Shown here: positions 8,503 to 17,271 of the stretch, one piece after another | How positions within the stretch are numbered: the first letter of the stretch is position 1 | How the letters are laid out: each line of letters starts with the position of its first letter | From: Longimicrobiales bacterium | GTDB lineage: Bacteria; Gemmatimonadota; Gemmatimonadetes; Longimicrobiales; RSA9 | Reading direction: 5' to 3' | DNA: 64,000 bases | NCBI GenBank assembly: GCA_035461765.1 | Contig: DATHUY010000153.1 | Coordinates: 1 to 64,000 of the forward strand | Program-made: the position numbers and the translations under genes | The notes under the pieces: generated by a model | The model's database searches: none | The model's input: only the letters and a program-made list of their open reading frames with translations | Told to the model about the DNA's origin: nothing

Positions 8503-9507
8503 TCAGGGTGCCGGCGCCTCCGCCGTCTCGAGGACGGGGCTCTCGCCGTGGCCGTGGTGGGCGAGCCACCGCTCCGCCTCGAGCGCAGCCATACAGCCCG
8601 TACCCGCGGCGGTAATGGCCTGGCGGTAATAGCTGTCCATCACATCGCCCGCCGCGAACACACCATCGACGCTCGTGATGGTTCGCCACGGCTCCGGCGT
8701 GCGAACGTATCCGGTCGGATGGAGATCGAGCTGGCCGTCGAGAAACGCCGTGTTCGGAGTGTGCCCGATGGCAATGAAGAGCCCGCCCACCTCGATCTCC
8801 CGGGTCTCGCCAGTCAGCGCGTCCTCCACGCGCACGCCCGTGACGTGCTCCATGCCGAGCACTTCGACGACCTTCGTGTTCCACAGCACCCGGATCTTCG
8901 GGTGATTGAGCACACGATCCGCCATGATCGGCGATGCCCGGAACCCGTCGCGTCGATGGATGATGAGCACTTCGCTCGCGAATTTCGTCAGGTACATGGC
9001 CTCTTCCATCGCCGAGTCGCCGCCGCCGACGACCGCCAGTACCTTCTCGCGGAAGAGCGGCAGCGCGCCATCGCATACCGCACACGCCGACACCCCACCG
9101 CCGCTCTGTGCCAGCCGCTCCTCGTTCGGCAGCCCCAGCCAGTTGGCGCGGGCGCCCGTCGCGACGATCAGGGATAGCGCTTCCACCGGCTCGCTGTAGT
9201 TGGGCGTCAGCACGAACGGATGGCTACCCAGCTCCACCTTCGCCACGTCCTCCTGAATGACCCGCGTGCCGAACCGGATCGCCTGGTCCTTGAACCGCTC
9301 CATCATCTCCGGCCCCGTCACGCCCTCCGGAAAGCCTGGGTAGTTCTCGACCTCCGTCGTGAACATCAGCTGACCACCGGGCAGCATCGTCCGGCTCGGC
9401 TCACCCTCGTAGACCAGCGGGTTCAGATTCGCGCGCGCGGCGTAGATGGCAGCGGTCCAGGCCGCAGGACCCGATCCGATAATGACGAGTGTCTCGGTCT
9501 GTGGCAT
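8503..9507 (-). CDS. trxB: Thioredoxin-disulfide reductase
   Basis: A 334-residue FAD/NADPH flavoprotein that reduces thioredoxin. FAD binding: [16 protein letters not shown] (from residue 11). The redox-active pair is CAVC (Cys142/Cys145) in [16 protein letters not shown] binding: [10 protein letters not shown] (161-170) followed by [10 protein letters not shown] second FAD stretch is [23 protein letters not shown]. Domain order and length are those of the low-Mr bacterial type, with a short extra acidic/proline tail. It is divergent from the paralog pair at 9.7-11 kb. A promoter with a TATGTT -10 lies about 75 nt upstream of its ATG. It is the enzyme most likely to supply electrons to thioredoxins not seen in this window. 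Confidence 0.96.
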   Translation of the reverse strand: MPQTETLVIIGSGPAAWTAAIYAARANLNPLVYEGEPSRTMLPGGQLMFTTEVENYPGFPEGVTGPEMMERFKDQAIRFGTRVIQEDVAKVELGSHPFVLTPNYSEPVEALSLIVATGARANWLGLPNEERLAQSGGGVSACAVCDGALPLFREKVLAVVGGGDSAMEEAMYLTKFASEVLIIHRRDGFRASPIMADRVLNHPKIRVLWNTKVVEVLGMEHVTGVRVEDALTGETREIEVGGLFIAIGHTPNTAFLDGQLDLHPTGYVRTPEPWRTITSVDGVFAAGDVMDSYYRQAITAAGTGCMAALEAERWLAHHGHGESPVLETAEAPAP

Positions 9508-9581
9508 GTCGTCTTCCGGTACTGCATGAATCGCGTTGCTGACACCCTGCTAACTCCGCCGGTGCCGGGCCGGTTCCCTGC

Positions 9582-9611
9582 AACATAATTTCGCACACTC
9601 GCGGCGTGCAA
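9582..9611 (-). promoter_or_regulatory. Candidate trxB promoter
   Basis: On the minus strand TTGCAC (9611-9606), an 18-bp spacer and TATGTT (9587-9582), followed by GC. It sits in the 177-nt divergent gap between trxB and the gene at 9685. Confidence 0.4.
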
Positions 9612-9684
9612 CGCGGCCCGACAAATGGCGCGGGGCTTGCCTCGATTGTAGGTTATCGTCCCCAATCAGAGGATACCGGCACCG

Positions 9685-10407
9685 ATGCCAACGGCCGATT
9701 CGCCCATATATCCGGAGAGCGAGATCGAGGGTCTGATCACCGCGCTGCGCGGCGTTCTGGCCGCCCGGGTGACCCTCGGTACGCTCGGTCAGATCGAGGA
9801 AATCCACGTTCTGGCCGCTGAACAGCTGCACCCAAAGCAGATCGTCCGGAACATCGAATCCGCGCTCAGCGCCGGCCTCGGCATCCCGGTCGACCGCCGC
9901 ATGATCAGCGTCGCTCAGGTCCGCGCGGACGACGAGAATGCGTACACTCCTGACGATGCATCCGCGCTACAGGTGCCGCAGGACGCCCCCCGGGATCAGG
10001 CCCGGACGCAGGACGAAAAAATTGCCGTACGCTATGTCTTCGTGGGTTATGACGCCCGGACGCAGCCGGATCTCGAAGCCGCCTGCCGAGTGACCATCCG
10101 CCGAGGCGGCGAGGTGATCAGCGGGTCCGGCACGGGCCCGAGCACCCGCCTGGGCCGGGCCCAGGCGGCCGCAACCGCCGTCTTCTCCGCCATCAGTGCT
10201 GCGCGGCAGGACCACGCGCTCGGTCTCGAGGGCGTCACGCTCGTGGAAAGCCACGGCCGCGACTTCGTGCTCATCGCGGCCAGCGCCGCCGCCGGCCGGG
10301 ACTCCCTGCCCCTCACCGGAGCGGCCGCATTGCATCGCTCCCCCGAGGAGGCGGCCATTCTGGCATCCCTCCAGGCGACCAACCGCTGGTCGGCTATCGA
10401 TGGCTGA
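9685..10407 (+). CDS. Unknown protein, first of a tandem paralog pair
   Basis: A 240-residue soluble protein I cannot name. The N-terminal part (about residues 15-75) has the pattern 'GQIEEIHVLAAEQLHPKQIVRNIESAL' then 'GIPVDRRMISVAQV', that is, a strand that ends in IHV, a helix with PKQIVRNIES, and a strand after DRR. I recall this arrangement from small uncharacterised proteins. The C-terminal part (about 112-235) has a beta-alpha-beta repeat reminiscent of the regulatory domain of isopropylmalate synthase (EVISGSGTGPSTRLGRAQAAATAVF). The next gene overlaps it by 8 nt and has the same two-part plan. No Shine-Dalgarno of note; a purine stretch (AGAGG) lies 12 nt from the ATG. Function is unknown; the two products may form a heteromer. 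Confidence 0.7.
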   Translation: MPTADSPIYPESEIEGLITALRGVLAARVTLGTLGQIEEIHVLAAEQLHPKQIVRNIESALSAGLGIPVDRRMISVAQVRADDENAYTPDDASALQVPQDAPRDQARTQDEKIAVRYVFVGYDARTQPDLEAACRVTIRRGGEVISGSGTGPSTRLGRAQAAATAVFSAISAARQDHALGLEGVTLVESHGRDFVLIAASAAAGRDSLPLTGAAALHRSPEEAAILASLQATNRWSAIDG

Positions 10408-11077
10408 GACCATGACCCGCTTCCCGACCGCCGACCTGCACCAGGTCGAGCTCCGCGCGGTCGGTGAGCTCGAACGCCTGCCCGGCGTCGCCGCGGCCTC
10501 CGTCTGGCTCGGCCATGACGGCCACCTCCGCGACGCCCGACTCCACCTGATGCCCGGCGCGGCCCCCACCATCGTCGTCAATGCCGCGTCACGCGTCCTC
10601 CATGCGCTCGCGGTCCCATTCGATACGCGCGCCGTCCGTACCTGCCCCATCGCGCTGCCCGATGAGATGGCTACCGCGCTCCCCGGGCCGAACCGCTCCC
10701 GGTTCCTCCTGCTTCAGGACCTCACGCTCACGCGCGCTGGCGCCCACATCACCTGCCGCATCCAGCTCGCTCGCGACGGCACCACCGCCACCGGCGAGGC
10801 GAGCGAGCTCGACACCAGCGGCGGGCGCTCGCGCGCCGCCGCCAAGGCCACGCTCCGCGCCGCCGAGAACGCCACCGAAGGACTCGCCCTGGGACTCGAA
10901 GCCGCCGTCATCACCCAGATGTTCGGCCGCAGCTACGCCGTCGTGTCCGTCGAGGCCTCCATCGGTCGCAAAGTCGCTACCCTCTCCGGCATCGTCCCCG
11001 TCGACCCCTCCCGCGCCGCCGAAGAAGCCACCTGCCTCGCCACCCTGCGAGCCATCGACCGCTGGATAGGCATGTGA
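10400..11077 (+). CDS. Unknown protein, second of a tandem paralog pair
   Basis: A 225-residue protein overlapping the preceding gene by 8 nt, so translation is probably coupled. It repeats the layout of its neighbour. The N-terminal part has a strand (AAASVWLGHDGHL), a helix (PTIVVNAASRVLHAL) and 'AVPFDTRAVRTCPI', which parallels 'GIPVDRRMISVAQV'. The C-terminal part (HITCRIQLARDGTTATGEA, then RSRAAAKATLRAAENATEGL) parallels the first gene's beta-alpha-beta half and ends with a similar 'ATLRAIDRWIG' (first gene: ASLQATNRWSAIDG). The conserved charged positions of the N-terminal part are fewer here. The start at ATG 10400 is chosen for the overlap; ATG 10412 is an alternative. Function is unknown. 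Confidence 0.68.
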   Translation: MAETMTRFPTADLHQVELRAVGELERLPGVAAASVWLGHDGHLRDARLHLMPGAAPTIVVNAASRVLHALAVPFDTRAVRTCPIALPDEMATALPGPNRSRFLLLQDLTLTRAGAHITCRIQLARDGTTATGEASELDTSGGRSRAAAKATLRAAENATEGLALGLEAAVITQMFGRSYAVVSVEASIGRKVATLSGIVPVDPSRAAEEATCLATLRAIDRWIGM

Positions 11078-11084
11078 ACGCCGA

Positions 11085-11522
11085 CTAGTCGCGCCAGCCG
11101 ACCAGCACCCGCTCCAGATCCTCCTTGTGACGCGTCTCCTCCGCGACCAGATTCTCCAGCTCCACCTTCAATCCTACCTCGCCCGCCTGCTCCGCCTGAT
11201 CGATCCGCTTCGTGTAGCGAGCGATCGTATCCTTCTCCGCCTGCAGCGACAGCTCCAGCATCTCGTGGTTGTCCTGGCTCAGCCGCACCGGCGCCGGCTG
11301 CGTCGTCGGCGTGCCGCCCAGCGCCACGATCTTCTGCGACAGATACTTCGCGTGCTCCAGCTCGTCCGCGATCTCCCCCTCGAAGAATCCCGCCAGCTCC
11401 AGCCGCCCGCGTCCGTTCGCCAGACGCGAGAACAGCAGATACGAGATGATGGCCGTGTATTCGTTCGCGAGGTCCTCGTTCAGTCCCTCGATCAGCGCGT
11501 CGCGTCCCGTCTTCTTCGCCAT
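11085..11522 (-). CDS. Ferritin-like (bacterioferritin/DUF-type) protein
   Basis: A 145-residue four-helix-bundle protein with di-iron ligands spaced as in ferritin-like proteins: ANEYTAIISYLL (Glu21), ADELEHAKYL (ExxH, Glu54/His57), the LQAEKDTIARY helix (Glu96) and VAEETRHKEDL (ExxH, Glu129/His132). It therefore probably binds two irons and acts in iron storage, oxidation or peroxide defence in the cytoplasm. It is shorter than most bacterioferritins and lacks an obvious haem-ligand methionine, so a DNA-protection or rubrerythrin-like role is also possible. The start is ATG 11522, preceded by GGTGGGG. An AT-rich 19-bp inverted repeat 42 nt upstream resembles a metal-regulator operator. Confidence 0.85.
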   Translation of the reverse strand: MAKKTGRDALIEGLNEDLANEYTAIISYLLFSRLANGRGRLELAGFFEGEIADELEHAKYLSQKIVALGGTPTTQPAPVRLSQDNHEMLELSLQAEKDTIARYTKRIDQAEQAGEVGLKVELENLVAEETRHKEDLERVLVGWRD

Positions 11523-11563
11523 TTTCCCCACCCTGTCGTTGCCAGTTAGCATGTTGCGGATGT

Positions 11564-11582
11564 ACCAATAATAATTATTGAT
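11564..11582 (-). promoter_or_regulatory. AT-rich inverted repeat, possible Fur/PerR-like operator
   Basis: Read on the minus strand: ATCAATAAT, a central T, ATTATTGGT, a 9-bp inverted repeat with one mismatch in a very GC-rich genome, 42-60 nt upstream of the ferritin-like ATG. A TTGCGT 17 bp upstream of ATTATT would put it over the -10 region. The size matches a Fur-family site; the identity is inferred. Confidence 0.4.
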
Positions 11583-11644
11583 AGCTGGAACGCAACTCGG
11601 TTGCGCCCGCTCGTGCATCAGGCAAGGAGGGGGCCTGTGGGACG

Positions 11645-12043
11645 CTACTTCGATGGGGCCGGGCGTGCGGGGCCGACGAAGCGTTCGACTTCCTGGACGA
11701 CGCGGCGCGGCTCGACGGGCTTGGCGAGGTATCCGTCGCAGCCGGCCTGGATGGCCTTCTGGCGGTCCTCTTCGAGGGCATGGGCGGTAAGGGCGATGAT
11801 CGGGATGCCGCTGGTACCGTTGTCGGCCTTGAGCTGCTGCGTCGCTTCCCACCCGTCCATCTTGGGGATGGAGATGTCCATCAGTATGAGATCGGGCATC
11901 TGTTCGCGGGCGCGGGCGACGCCTTCCTCTCCGTCACGAGCTTCCACGACGCGATAGCCCACATGTTCCAGGATGGTGCGATAGACGACGAGATTGTCCT
12001 CGTTGTCTTCGACGAGCAGGATCGTCTTCTGGTTGTCGCTCAT
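11645..12043 (-). CDS. Single-domain response regulator (CheY/DivK-like)
   Basis: A 132-residue receiver domain without an output domain. Acidic pocket E12/D13 (LLVEDNEDN), phospho-acceptor Asp56 in LILMDISIPKMDGWE, Thr86 in IIALTAHA and Lys108 in YLAKPVEP are all in place, so it should be phosphorylated by a histidine kinase. The 'MDISIPKMDGWEAT' form is common in DivK-type and hybrid-kinase-associated regulators. The start is ATG 12043; an upstream start would add 21 hydrophobic residues with no homology. No partner kinase is adjacent: the neighbours are a ferredoxin-NADP reductase and a ferritin-like gene. The partner and output are unknown. Confidence 0.92.
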   Translation of the reverse strand: MSDNQKTILLVEDNEDNLVVYRTILEHVGYRVVEARDGEEGVARAREQMPDLILMDISIPKMDGWEATQQLKADNGTSGIPIIALTAHALEEDRQKAIQAGCDGYLAKPVEPRRVVQEVERFVGPARPAPSK

Positions 12044-12113
12044 GATGGCGGCGCAGTGAAAAAAGCAAAGTGACAGGTGCAATGCGGGATACACGAAACA
12101 TGCCACGCGACGC

Positions 12114-13160
12114 TCATGAGCCGCCCGAGAGAGCGGCCTCTTCGGCGTCCTCCCGCTCCTTGAAGAGCTTCAGGTTGGTGGAGTGTCCGGGGCTGTATCG
12201 GGCCTTGGGATTGATCTCGTGGACGGCGTGGTTGACGGCCATGGCGGCTTCACTGAAGCCGGTGGCGATGAGCTCGAGCTTGCCCTCGTAATGGGCGATA
12301 TCGCCGGCGGCATAGACGCGCGGCAGGTTGGTCTCGAGCAGGTGATTGACCTTGATGGAGTTGCGTTCGAGTTCCAGTCCCCACGAGGCAATGGGTCCGA
12401 GGTCGGGCTTGAAGCCGATGAGGGAGATGACGGCGTCCACCTCGTAGGTCTCGTCCTCGTCGGTGCGGTTGTCGAAGATGGTGACGGCGGTGACGCAGGC
12501 GTCGCCGTGGATCTCGCGGACCTCGCGGAACGTGAGCAGCTCGACCTGTCCGGCGTCGACCGCTTCGCGCATGAGCCGCATGGAATGGGCGTGCGCGCGG
12601 AAGCCTTCGCGGCGGTGAATGATGATGAGGCGGGCAGCGATGTCCTTGAGGTTGAGCACCCAGTCGACGGCGGAGTCACCGCCGCCGACGATGAGGACGC
12701 GTTTGCCGGCGTAGCGGGCGGGGTCTTTCACGTGGTATTCGACGCCCTTGCCGAGGAGCGACTCGTAGCCGGAGCACTCGAGCACACGTGGCGCGAATGC
12801 GCCCTTGCCGCCCGCGATCAGGACGGCACTGGTCGGGTAGCGGTCACTATCGGTGGTGACGATGTAGCCCGCGCCGTCGCGGATGAGCTCGCGGACCTGC
12901 TCCTCGAGGCGGACGTCGGCGCCGAACTGGGTACCCTGCTCCGCCAGGTTGGCGGCGAGGTCACGTGCGAGGATGCGGGGGAATCCACCGACATCGTAGA
13001 TGTACTTCTCGGGATAGAGCGCGGCCAGCTGGCCGCCCAGCTCGGGAAGCGAGTCGATGATGCGGCAGGATATGCCGCGCAGCCCTGCATAGAACGCTGC
13101 GAACAGACCCGTGGGCCCGCCGCCGATGATTGTGAGATCCCGTGGTTCCGCTTCGTGCAT
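12114..13160 (-). CDS. Ferredoxin/flavodoxin-NADP+ reductase, TrxR-like type
   Basis: A 348-residue flavoenzyme of the YumC/FNR2 class, which moves electrons between NADPH and ferredoxin. The fold is that of thioredoxin reductase: FAD motif IIGGGPTGLFAAFYAG (from residue 11), NADPH motif VGGGDSAVDWVLNL with HRREGFRAH, and VYAAGDIAHYEGKLELIATG. The CxxC of TrxR is missing, which separates it from trxB at 8.5-9.5 kb. A C-terminal extension of about 30 residues (HSTNLKLFKEREDAEEAA) follows the FAD domain as in FNR2 enzymes. The start is ATG 13160 since the family begins just before the GGG motif. It is convergent with no gene; the CheY-like gene is 70 nt downstream. Confidence 0.92.
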   Translation of the reverse strand: MHEAEPRDLTIIGGGPTGLFAAFYAGLRGISCRIIDSLPELGGQLAALYPEKYIYDVGGFPRILARDLAANLAEQGTQFGADVRLEEQVRELIRDGAGYIVTTDSDRYPTSAVLIAGGKGAFAPRVLECSGYESLLGKGVEYHVKDPARYAGKRVLIVGGGDSAVDWVLNLKDIAARLIIIHRREGFRAHAHSMRLMREAVDAGQVELLTFREVREIHGDACVTAVTIFDNRTDEDETYEVDAVISLIGFKPDLGPIASWGLELERNSIKVNHLLETNLPRVYAAGDIAHYEGKLELIATGFSEAAMAVNHAVHEINPKARYSPGHSTNLKLFKEREDAEEAALSGGS

Positions 13161-13236
13161 TGACTCCGATCCGTGATGCGGTTGGCGGCGGGATGCTAGC
13201 TGACGTGCGCCGCGCCGCGCAACCCGCGCGCGAGGA

Positions 13237-14487
13237 TCAGGCGGGGGGTGACGGCGTGCCGAGGAACACCGCCGAGCGCCGATAGCGTTCGAGCCCGTGA
13301 CGCAGCAGCAGCTTGATGAGCACCGCCGCCGGCATGGCGATGAGGAGGCCGACGAAGCCGAAGAATGCGCCGCCGACGGCAAGCGCGAGGATGACCCATA
13401 CCGGATGCAGACCGACGGACCCGCCTACGATGCGCGGGCCGGCAATGGTCGAGTCGATCGTCTGGATGATGGCGAAGACGATGCCCGCGCGGATGATGAT
13501 GGAGAGGAAGCTTCCGCTGAGGAGCGCGATGATGAGGACGGGCACCACACTCACGATGAGGCCGAGATACGGCACCAGGTTGAACACGCCGGCGATCGCG
13601 CCGACGAGGCCGGAGTAGGGTACGCCGGCGATCCAGAGTCCCAGCCAGGTGAGCACGCCGACGAGCGCGGCGGCGATCAGCTGACCGCGCAGGAACCTCG
13701 AGAGCAGCGAGTCGTACTCGGTCGCGAAGTCCAGCCAGGCTTCGCGGCGTGCGTGCGGCATCAGGTCGGCCACGCGCAGCTTTATGTTGTCGAAGTCCTT
13801 GAGCAGGTAGATCATCAGCACCGGCGTGAGCACCAGGAATCCGAGCACCGAGAGGACAATGCCGAATCCCCGCCCGACGCCCGTCACGGTGCCCCAAGCG
13901 CCCTGAGTGATGGCCTCCTGCTGCGTCTCCACGTAGGCAGCGATCCGCTGCGGATCGAGCCAGCGCGCGATTGTCGCGTCGGAAATGAACGGCAGATTCC
14001 AGCGCTGCGCGCTCTGGCGCGTCTCCGTGATCCACTCGACCGCGCGGGCTGCGGCGGCCGGCAGCCTCTCGAAGAGCGCCTGGACCTGGTTGATGAGGGC
14101 GGGAATCCCGAAGCCGATCGCGGCGCCGAGCAGCAGCAGGACGGGGAGCATGAGCAGCGCGACGGCGAGCGTCCGCGAAACGCCGCGGCGCTCCAGCACG
14201 TCGACGGCCGGGTCGAGAATGTATGCGAGGACGAACGCGAGGATAAACGGCGCGAGCAGTGAGCCCATGGCATCGAGCAGCCATATGGCGAACGCGAACG
14301 TGACGGCAATGACGACGGTCGTGTGCCGGTCGGTCCCGATATACGGAGCCATCAGCATGAGCACCAGCACGTAGGCGATGATCGGCGACAGTGCGGAGTG
14401 GATGCCCAGCAGGAAGATCGCGGCCGCGGCGAGCACGAGCGCGCCGTACACGTAGCGCAACTCGATCGGTGTTTGCGTCGGCTGCAT
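13237..14487 (-). CDS. AI-2E family transporter (first copy)
   Basis: A 416-residue inner-membrane protein of the TqsA/PerM family with about eight transmembrane segments. There is an N-terminal pair (YGALVLAAAAIFLLG, VVIAVTFAFAIWLL), a periplasm- or cytoplasm-facing middle section of amphipathic helix (INQVQALFERLPAAAARAVEW), and the C-terminal conserved block with YSGLVGAIAGVFNLVPYLG, GLHPVWVILALAVGGAFFGFVGLLIAMPAAV. Family members export autoinducer-2 or act as Na+/H+ or small-molecule exporters; the substrate here is not determinable. A second, distinct copy is at 58.4-59.4 kb. It follows the NUDIX gene by 29 nt on the same strand and may be the next gene of the lysC-asd transcript. Confidence 0.9.
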   Translation of the reverse strand: MQPTQTPIELRYVYGALVLAAAAIFLLGIHSALSPIIAYVLVLMLMAPYIGTDRHTTVVIAVTFAFAIWLLDAMGSLLAPFILAFVLAYILDPAVDVLERRGVSRTLAVALLMLPVLLLLGAAIGFGIPALINQVQALFERLPAAAARAVEWITETRQSAQRWNLPFISDATIARWLDPQRIAAYVETQQEAITQGAWGTVTGVGRGFGIVLSVLGFLVLTPVLMIYLLKDFDNIKLRVADLMPHARREAWLDFATEYDSLLSRFLRGQLIAAALVGVLTWLGLWIAGVPYSGLVGAIAGVFNLVPYLGLIVSVVPVLIIALLSGSFLSIIIRAGIVFAIIQTIDSTIAGPRIVGGSVGLHPVWVILALAVGGAFFGFVGLLIAMPAAVLIKLLLRHGLERYRRSAVFLGTPSPPA

Positions 14488-14516
14488 CGCTCGTTCTGTG
14501 AAGGGTGGTACGGGCG

Positions 14517-15044
14517 TCAGCGCACCGTGTCGCGCAACTCCAGCAATTCGGCAAAGTCCTCAGGCAGCTCGCCGGCACCGGTGAGCCAGCGTGCGGCGGC
14601 ACGCATCACCTCGCGCGCATTGGAATAACTTACCGTCTCGATGGCCATGCCGGCAGAGTGCCACACGCACTCGGTTATGCCTTCGGTGAGCTGCGGCTCC
14701 GGATCACCGGACACGGATTCCACGAGGAAGAAATGGCAGAACTTGTGGACGAGCCGGCCGCGGTCGCGAAAAAACCAGTCGATCGTCGGCAGCTGCGTCA
14801 CAACCGTCAGCTCCATCAGACCGGTCTCCTCCGACACCTCGCGCAGGGCCGCTTCTTCCGGCGTCTCGCCGCCCTCGATGTGACCCTTGGGTAGCCCCCA
14901 GTTGTTGTACGGGTCGCGGATCAGCAGGAAGTCGACGTCGTCACCGCGGCGGAACACGACGCCGCCCGAGCTCGTCTCGACACGCGCCCTGCGTGCATTG
15001 CGGCCGCGGCGGCGGCCACGCGGCGGGCGCGGCGTCTCACCCAT
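14517..15044 (-). CDS. NUDIX hydrolase
   Basis: A 175-residue enzyme with a complete Nudix box at about residues 54-76: GHIEGGETPEEAALREVSEE followed by TGL, matching Gx5Ex7REUxEExGU. It hydrolyses nucleoside diphosphates linked to another group; RDPYNNWGLPKGHIEGG resembles Ap4A/MutT-like members. The N-terminus is an arginine-rich tail (PRPPRGRRRGRNARRARVE), which may bind nucleic acid. The gene begins inside the end of asd (8-nt overlap), so it should be translated with asd and lysC. It may be a housekeeping or sanitising enzyme; the substrate is not known. Confidence 0.92.
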   Translation of the reverse strand: MGETPRPPRGRRRGRNARRARVETSSGGVVFRRGDDVDFLLIRDPYNNWGLPKGHIEGGETPEEAALREVSEETGLMELTVVTQLPTIDWFFRDRGRLVHKFCHFFLVESVSGDPEPQLTEGITECVWHSAGMAIETVSYSNAREVMRAAARWLTGAGELPEDFAELLELRDTVR

Positions 15045-16032
15045 GCGAAGGCGCCAGCTGGACGGCCACGGTTTCCGCGATCTGCACCGCGTTCGTCGCG
15101 GCCCCCTTGCGCAGGTTGTCCGCCACTATCCAAAGGTGTACGGCGCCGGGCAGGTCACGATCGCTCCGGACGTGCCCGACATACACGTCATCGCGGCCCG
15201 CGATATCGCGGGCGAGCGGGTCGTGGTCCGGGTCCGACAGCACGAGCCCTTCCATGCTGCTCAGCGCCTCGCGTATCTGTCGCGGAGAGAGCGGTCGCGC
15301 CAGCTCCACGGTGGCCGAGATCGAGTGGCCGGTATGAACCGGCACGCGCACGCACGTGGCCGCAACGGCGAGACCCGGCAACTCGAGAATCTTCCGGGTC
15401 TCCGTGCGGATCTTCTCCTCTTCCTCGTTCCAGCCGTCCTCCATGCGCGGACCGATCCACGGAATCGCGTTGCCGGCGATCGGTGCCACGAACGGTGATG
15501 AGTCCGCCGTCCCGCCCGCGAGCTCGGCTTCGAGCGCCGCGACGCCGTTGTGTCCCGCGCCGGATACCGCCTGGAGAGACGTGACCACGACCCGGCGCAG
15601 CCCCGAATGCCGGTGCAGCGCTGCCAGCGCCACGACCAGCTGAATGGTGGCACAGTTGGGATTGGCGATGATTCCCAGCGGCCGGTCCGCCGCCGCCGCG
15701 CCATTGACCTCCGGCACGATGAGCGGGACGCGCGGGTGCATGCGCCACGCGGACGAGTTGTCGATGACCACGGCACCGGCCGCGGCGGCGACGGGGCCCC
15801 ATTCCCGGCTGCGGCTCGCGCCAGCCGAGAACAGCGCGATGTCGCACCCGTCGAACGCGCGCGGCCCCGGCTGACCGACCGTCCAGTCACGGCCCTGCCA
15901 GCGCACGGCCGAGCCGGCGGACCGTTCCGATGCGAGCGGCACGATCTCCTGCGCCGGAAAGCCCCGTTCCTCGAGCACCTCCAGTATGGTGCGGCCGACG
16001 GCGCCGGTCGCTCCCAGAACTGCCACCTTCAT
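15037..16032 (-). CDS. asd: Aspartate-semialdehyde dehydrogenase
   Basis: A 331-residue enzyme that reduces aspartyl phosphate to aspartate semialdehyde with NADPH, the branch point to lysine/diaminopimelate, threonine and methionine. The Rossmann motif GATGAVGRTILEVLEERGFP opens the chain. SAGASRS and DNSSAWRM bind substrate, and the catalytic cysteine is Cys127 in IANPNCATIQ. EVNG and the His-containing RVPVHTGHS loop are intact. Length is normal. Its ATG is immediately after the lysC stop (TGA directly followed by ATG, no gap), and its stop overlaps the NUDIX gene, so lysC-asd-nudix is one translationally coupled operon. Confidence 0.97.
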   Translation of the reverse strand: MKVAVLGATGAVGRTILEVLEERGFPAQEIVPLASERSAGSAVRWQGRDWTVGQPGPRAFDGCDIALFSAGASRSREWGPVAAAAGAVVIDNSSAWRMHPRVPLIVPEVNGAAAADRPLGIIANPNCATIQLVVALAALHRHSGLRRVVVTSLQAVSGAGHNGVAALEAELAGGTADSSPFVAPIAGNAIPWIGPRMEDGWNEEEEKIRTETRKILELPGLAVAATCVRVPVHTGHSISATVELARPLSPRQIREALSSMEGLVLSDPDHDPLARDIAGRDDVYVGHVRSDRDLPGAVHLWIVADNLRKGAATNAVQIAETVAVQLAPSHG

Positions 16033-17262
16033 TCAGTCTTCCTTCGCCAGGTCGAACGCTGCGTGCAGCGCTTGCAAGGTCCGATCCTCCGCGGCCGCAT
16101 CGACGAGGAAGGAGATGGAAACGGACGACGTGCCCACGGCATGAACATCGACATCGGCCGCCAGCAGCGCCTCCAGCGCCCGGGCATACACACCGGGTAG
16201 TCCCGTCATGCCGCTGCCGACCAGCGTCACCTTGCACAGACCCCGCTGCACGTCGACCGCGTCGCCGCCGATCCGCTCCACGACGCCGCGACAGAGCTGC
16301 ACGCTCCTGTCGATGTCGGACTCGTGGATCGTCACCTGGAGCTGGCGCCGCCCGTCGGCGCGGTCGGCCGGTGTCAGCGTGTCGACGGATATTCCGTGGC
16401 CCGCCAGCTCGCTCATGATCGCGGTCATGGCCGCCATCGTGGGCGGCAGCCCGCGAACCGTCAGCTTCGCCTGGGCGCCGGCGCTCGCCAGGCCCGTCAG
16501 CACCAGCCCTTCCATGCGGTCCTTCCGTCTCGTGATGAGCGTCCCGCCCCCGTCCTCGAACGACGAGAGCACACGGATCGGCACGTCGTAGCGTGCGCCG
16601 ATCTCGACCGCCCTGGGATGCATGACCTGTGCACCCGACGCGGCCAGCTCGACCATGTCATCGTAATCGATCACACTCAGCACGCGCGCGTCGGGTACGC
16701 GCCGCGGATCAGCCGTGTAGACGCCGGCGACATCGGTAAAGATATCGCAGCGATCCGCATTCAGTGCCGCTCCGAGCGCGACCGCCGTCGTGTCCGAGCC
16801 GCCGCGCCCGAGCGTCGTCACCTCGCGGGCCCGGCTCACACCCTGAAACCCTGCCACAATGACCACGCGACCGCGGCCCAGCTCTTCGAGCACGCGCTGC
16901 GTCCGCACCTCCTCGATGCGGGCCCCCGTATGCGTGTTGTCCGTGATGATCGCCGCCTGCGAGCCCGTCAGGCTGATCGCCTCGATGCCGCAGTCGCGGA
17001 TCGCCATGGCGGCCAGCGCCATCGTGATCCGTTCCCCGGCCGTCAGCAGCATGTCCAGCTCGCGCGGATGCTCACGGCGAGCGTCCGCGGTCACTTCCGT
17101 CGCAAGCCGCGTGAGCTCATCCGTCGTGTGACCCATGGCCGACACGACGACCACGACGTCCGCACCCCCGCGGCGCTCCGCCGCCACCCGCCGTGCAACG
17201 GCCTTGATCCGGTCCGGCGACCCCACCGACGTGCCGCCGTACTTCTGGACGATGAGGCTCAT
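16033..17262 (-). CDS. lysC: Aspartate kinase
   Basis: A 409-residue monofunctional aspartokinase that phosphorylates L-aspartate, the committed step toward lysine, threonine and methionine. The kinase domain has KYGGTSVGS near the start, [10 protein letters not shown], and the GRGGSDTTA and ITAGERI-type substrate loops ([10 protein letters not shown]). The C-terminal third has two ACT domains ([19 protein letters not shown] and [20 protein letters not shown]), where lysine or threonine feedback inhibition would act. The start at 17262 (ATG) gives the canonical [10 protein letters not shown]; the upstream in-frame extension is repetitive noncoding DNA. It is translated directly into asd. No lysine riboswitch is seen upstream. 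Confidence 0.97.
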   Translation of the reverse strand: MSLIVQKYGGTSVGSPDRIKAVARRVAAERRGGADVVVVVSAMGHTTDELTRLATEVTADARREHPRELDMLLTAGERITMALAAMAIRDCGIEAISLTGSQAAIITDNTHTGARIEEVRTQRVLEELGRGRVVIVAGFQGVSRAREVTTLGRGGSDTTAVALGAALNADRCDIFTDVAGVYTADPRRVPDARVLSVIDYDDMVELAASGAQVMHPRAVEIGARYDVPIRVLSSFEDGGGTLITRRKDRMEGLVLTGLASAGAQAKLTVRGLPPTMAAMTAIMSELAGHGISVDTLTPADRADGRRQLQVTIHESDIDRSVQLCRGVVERIGGDAVDVQRGLCKVTLVGSGMTGLPGVYARALEALLAADVDVHAVGTSSVSISFLVDAAAEDRTLQALHAAFDLAKED

Positions 17263-17271
17263 GGACTGACG

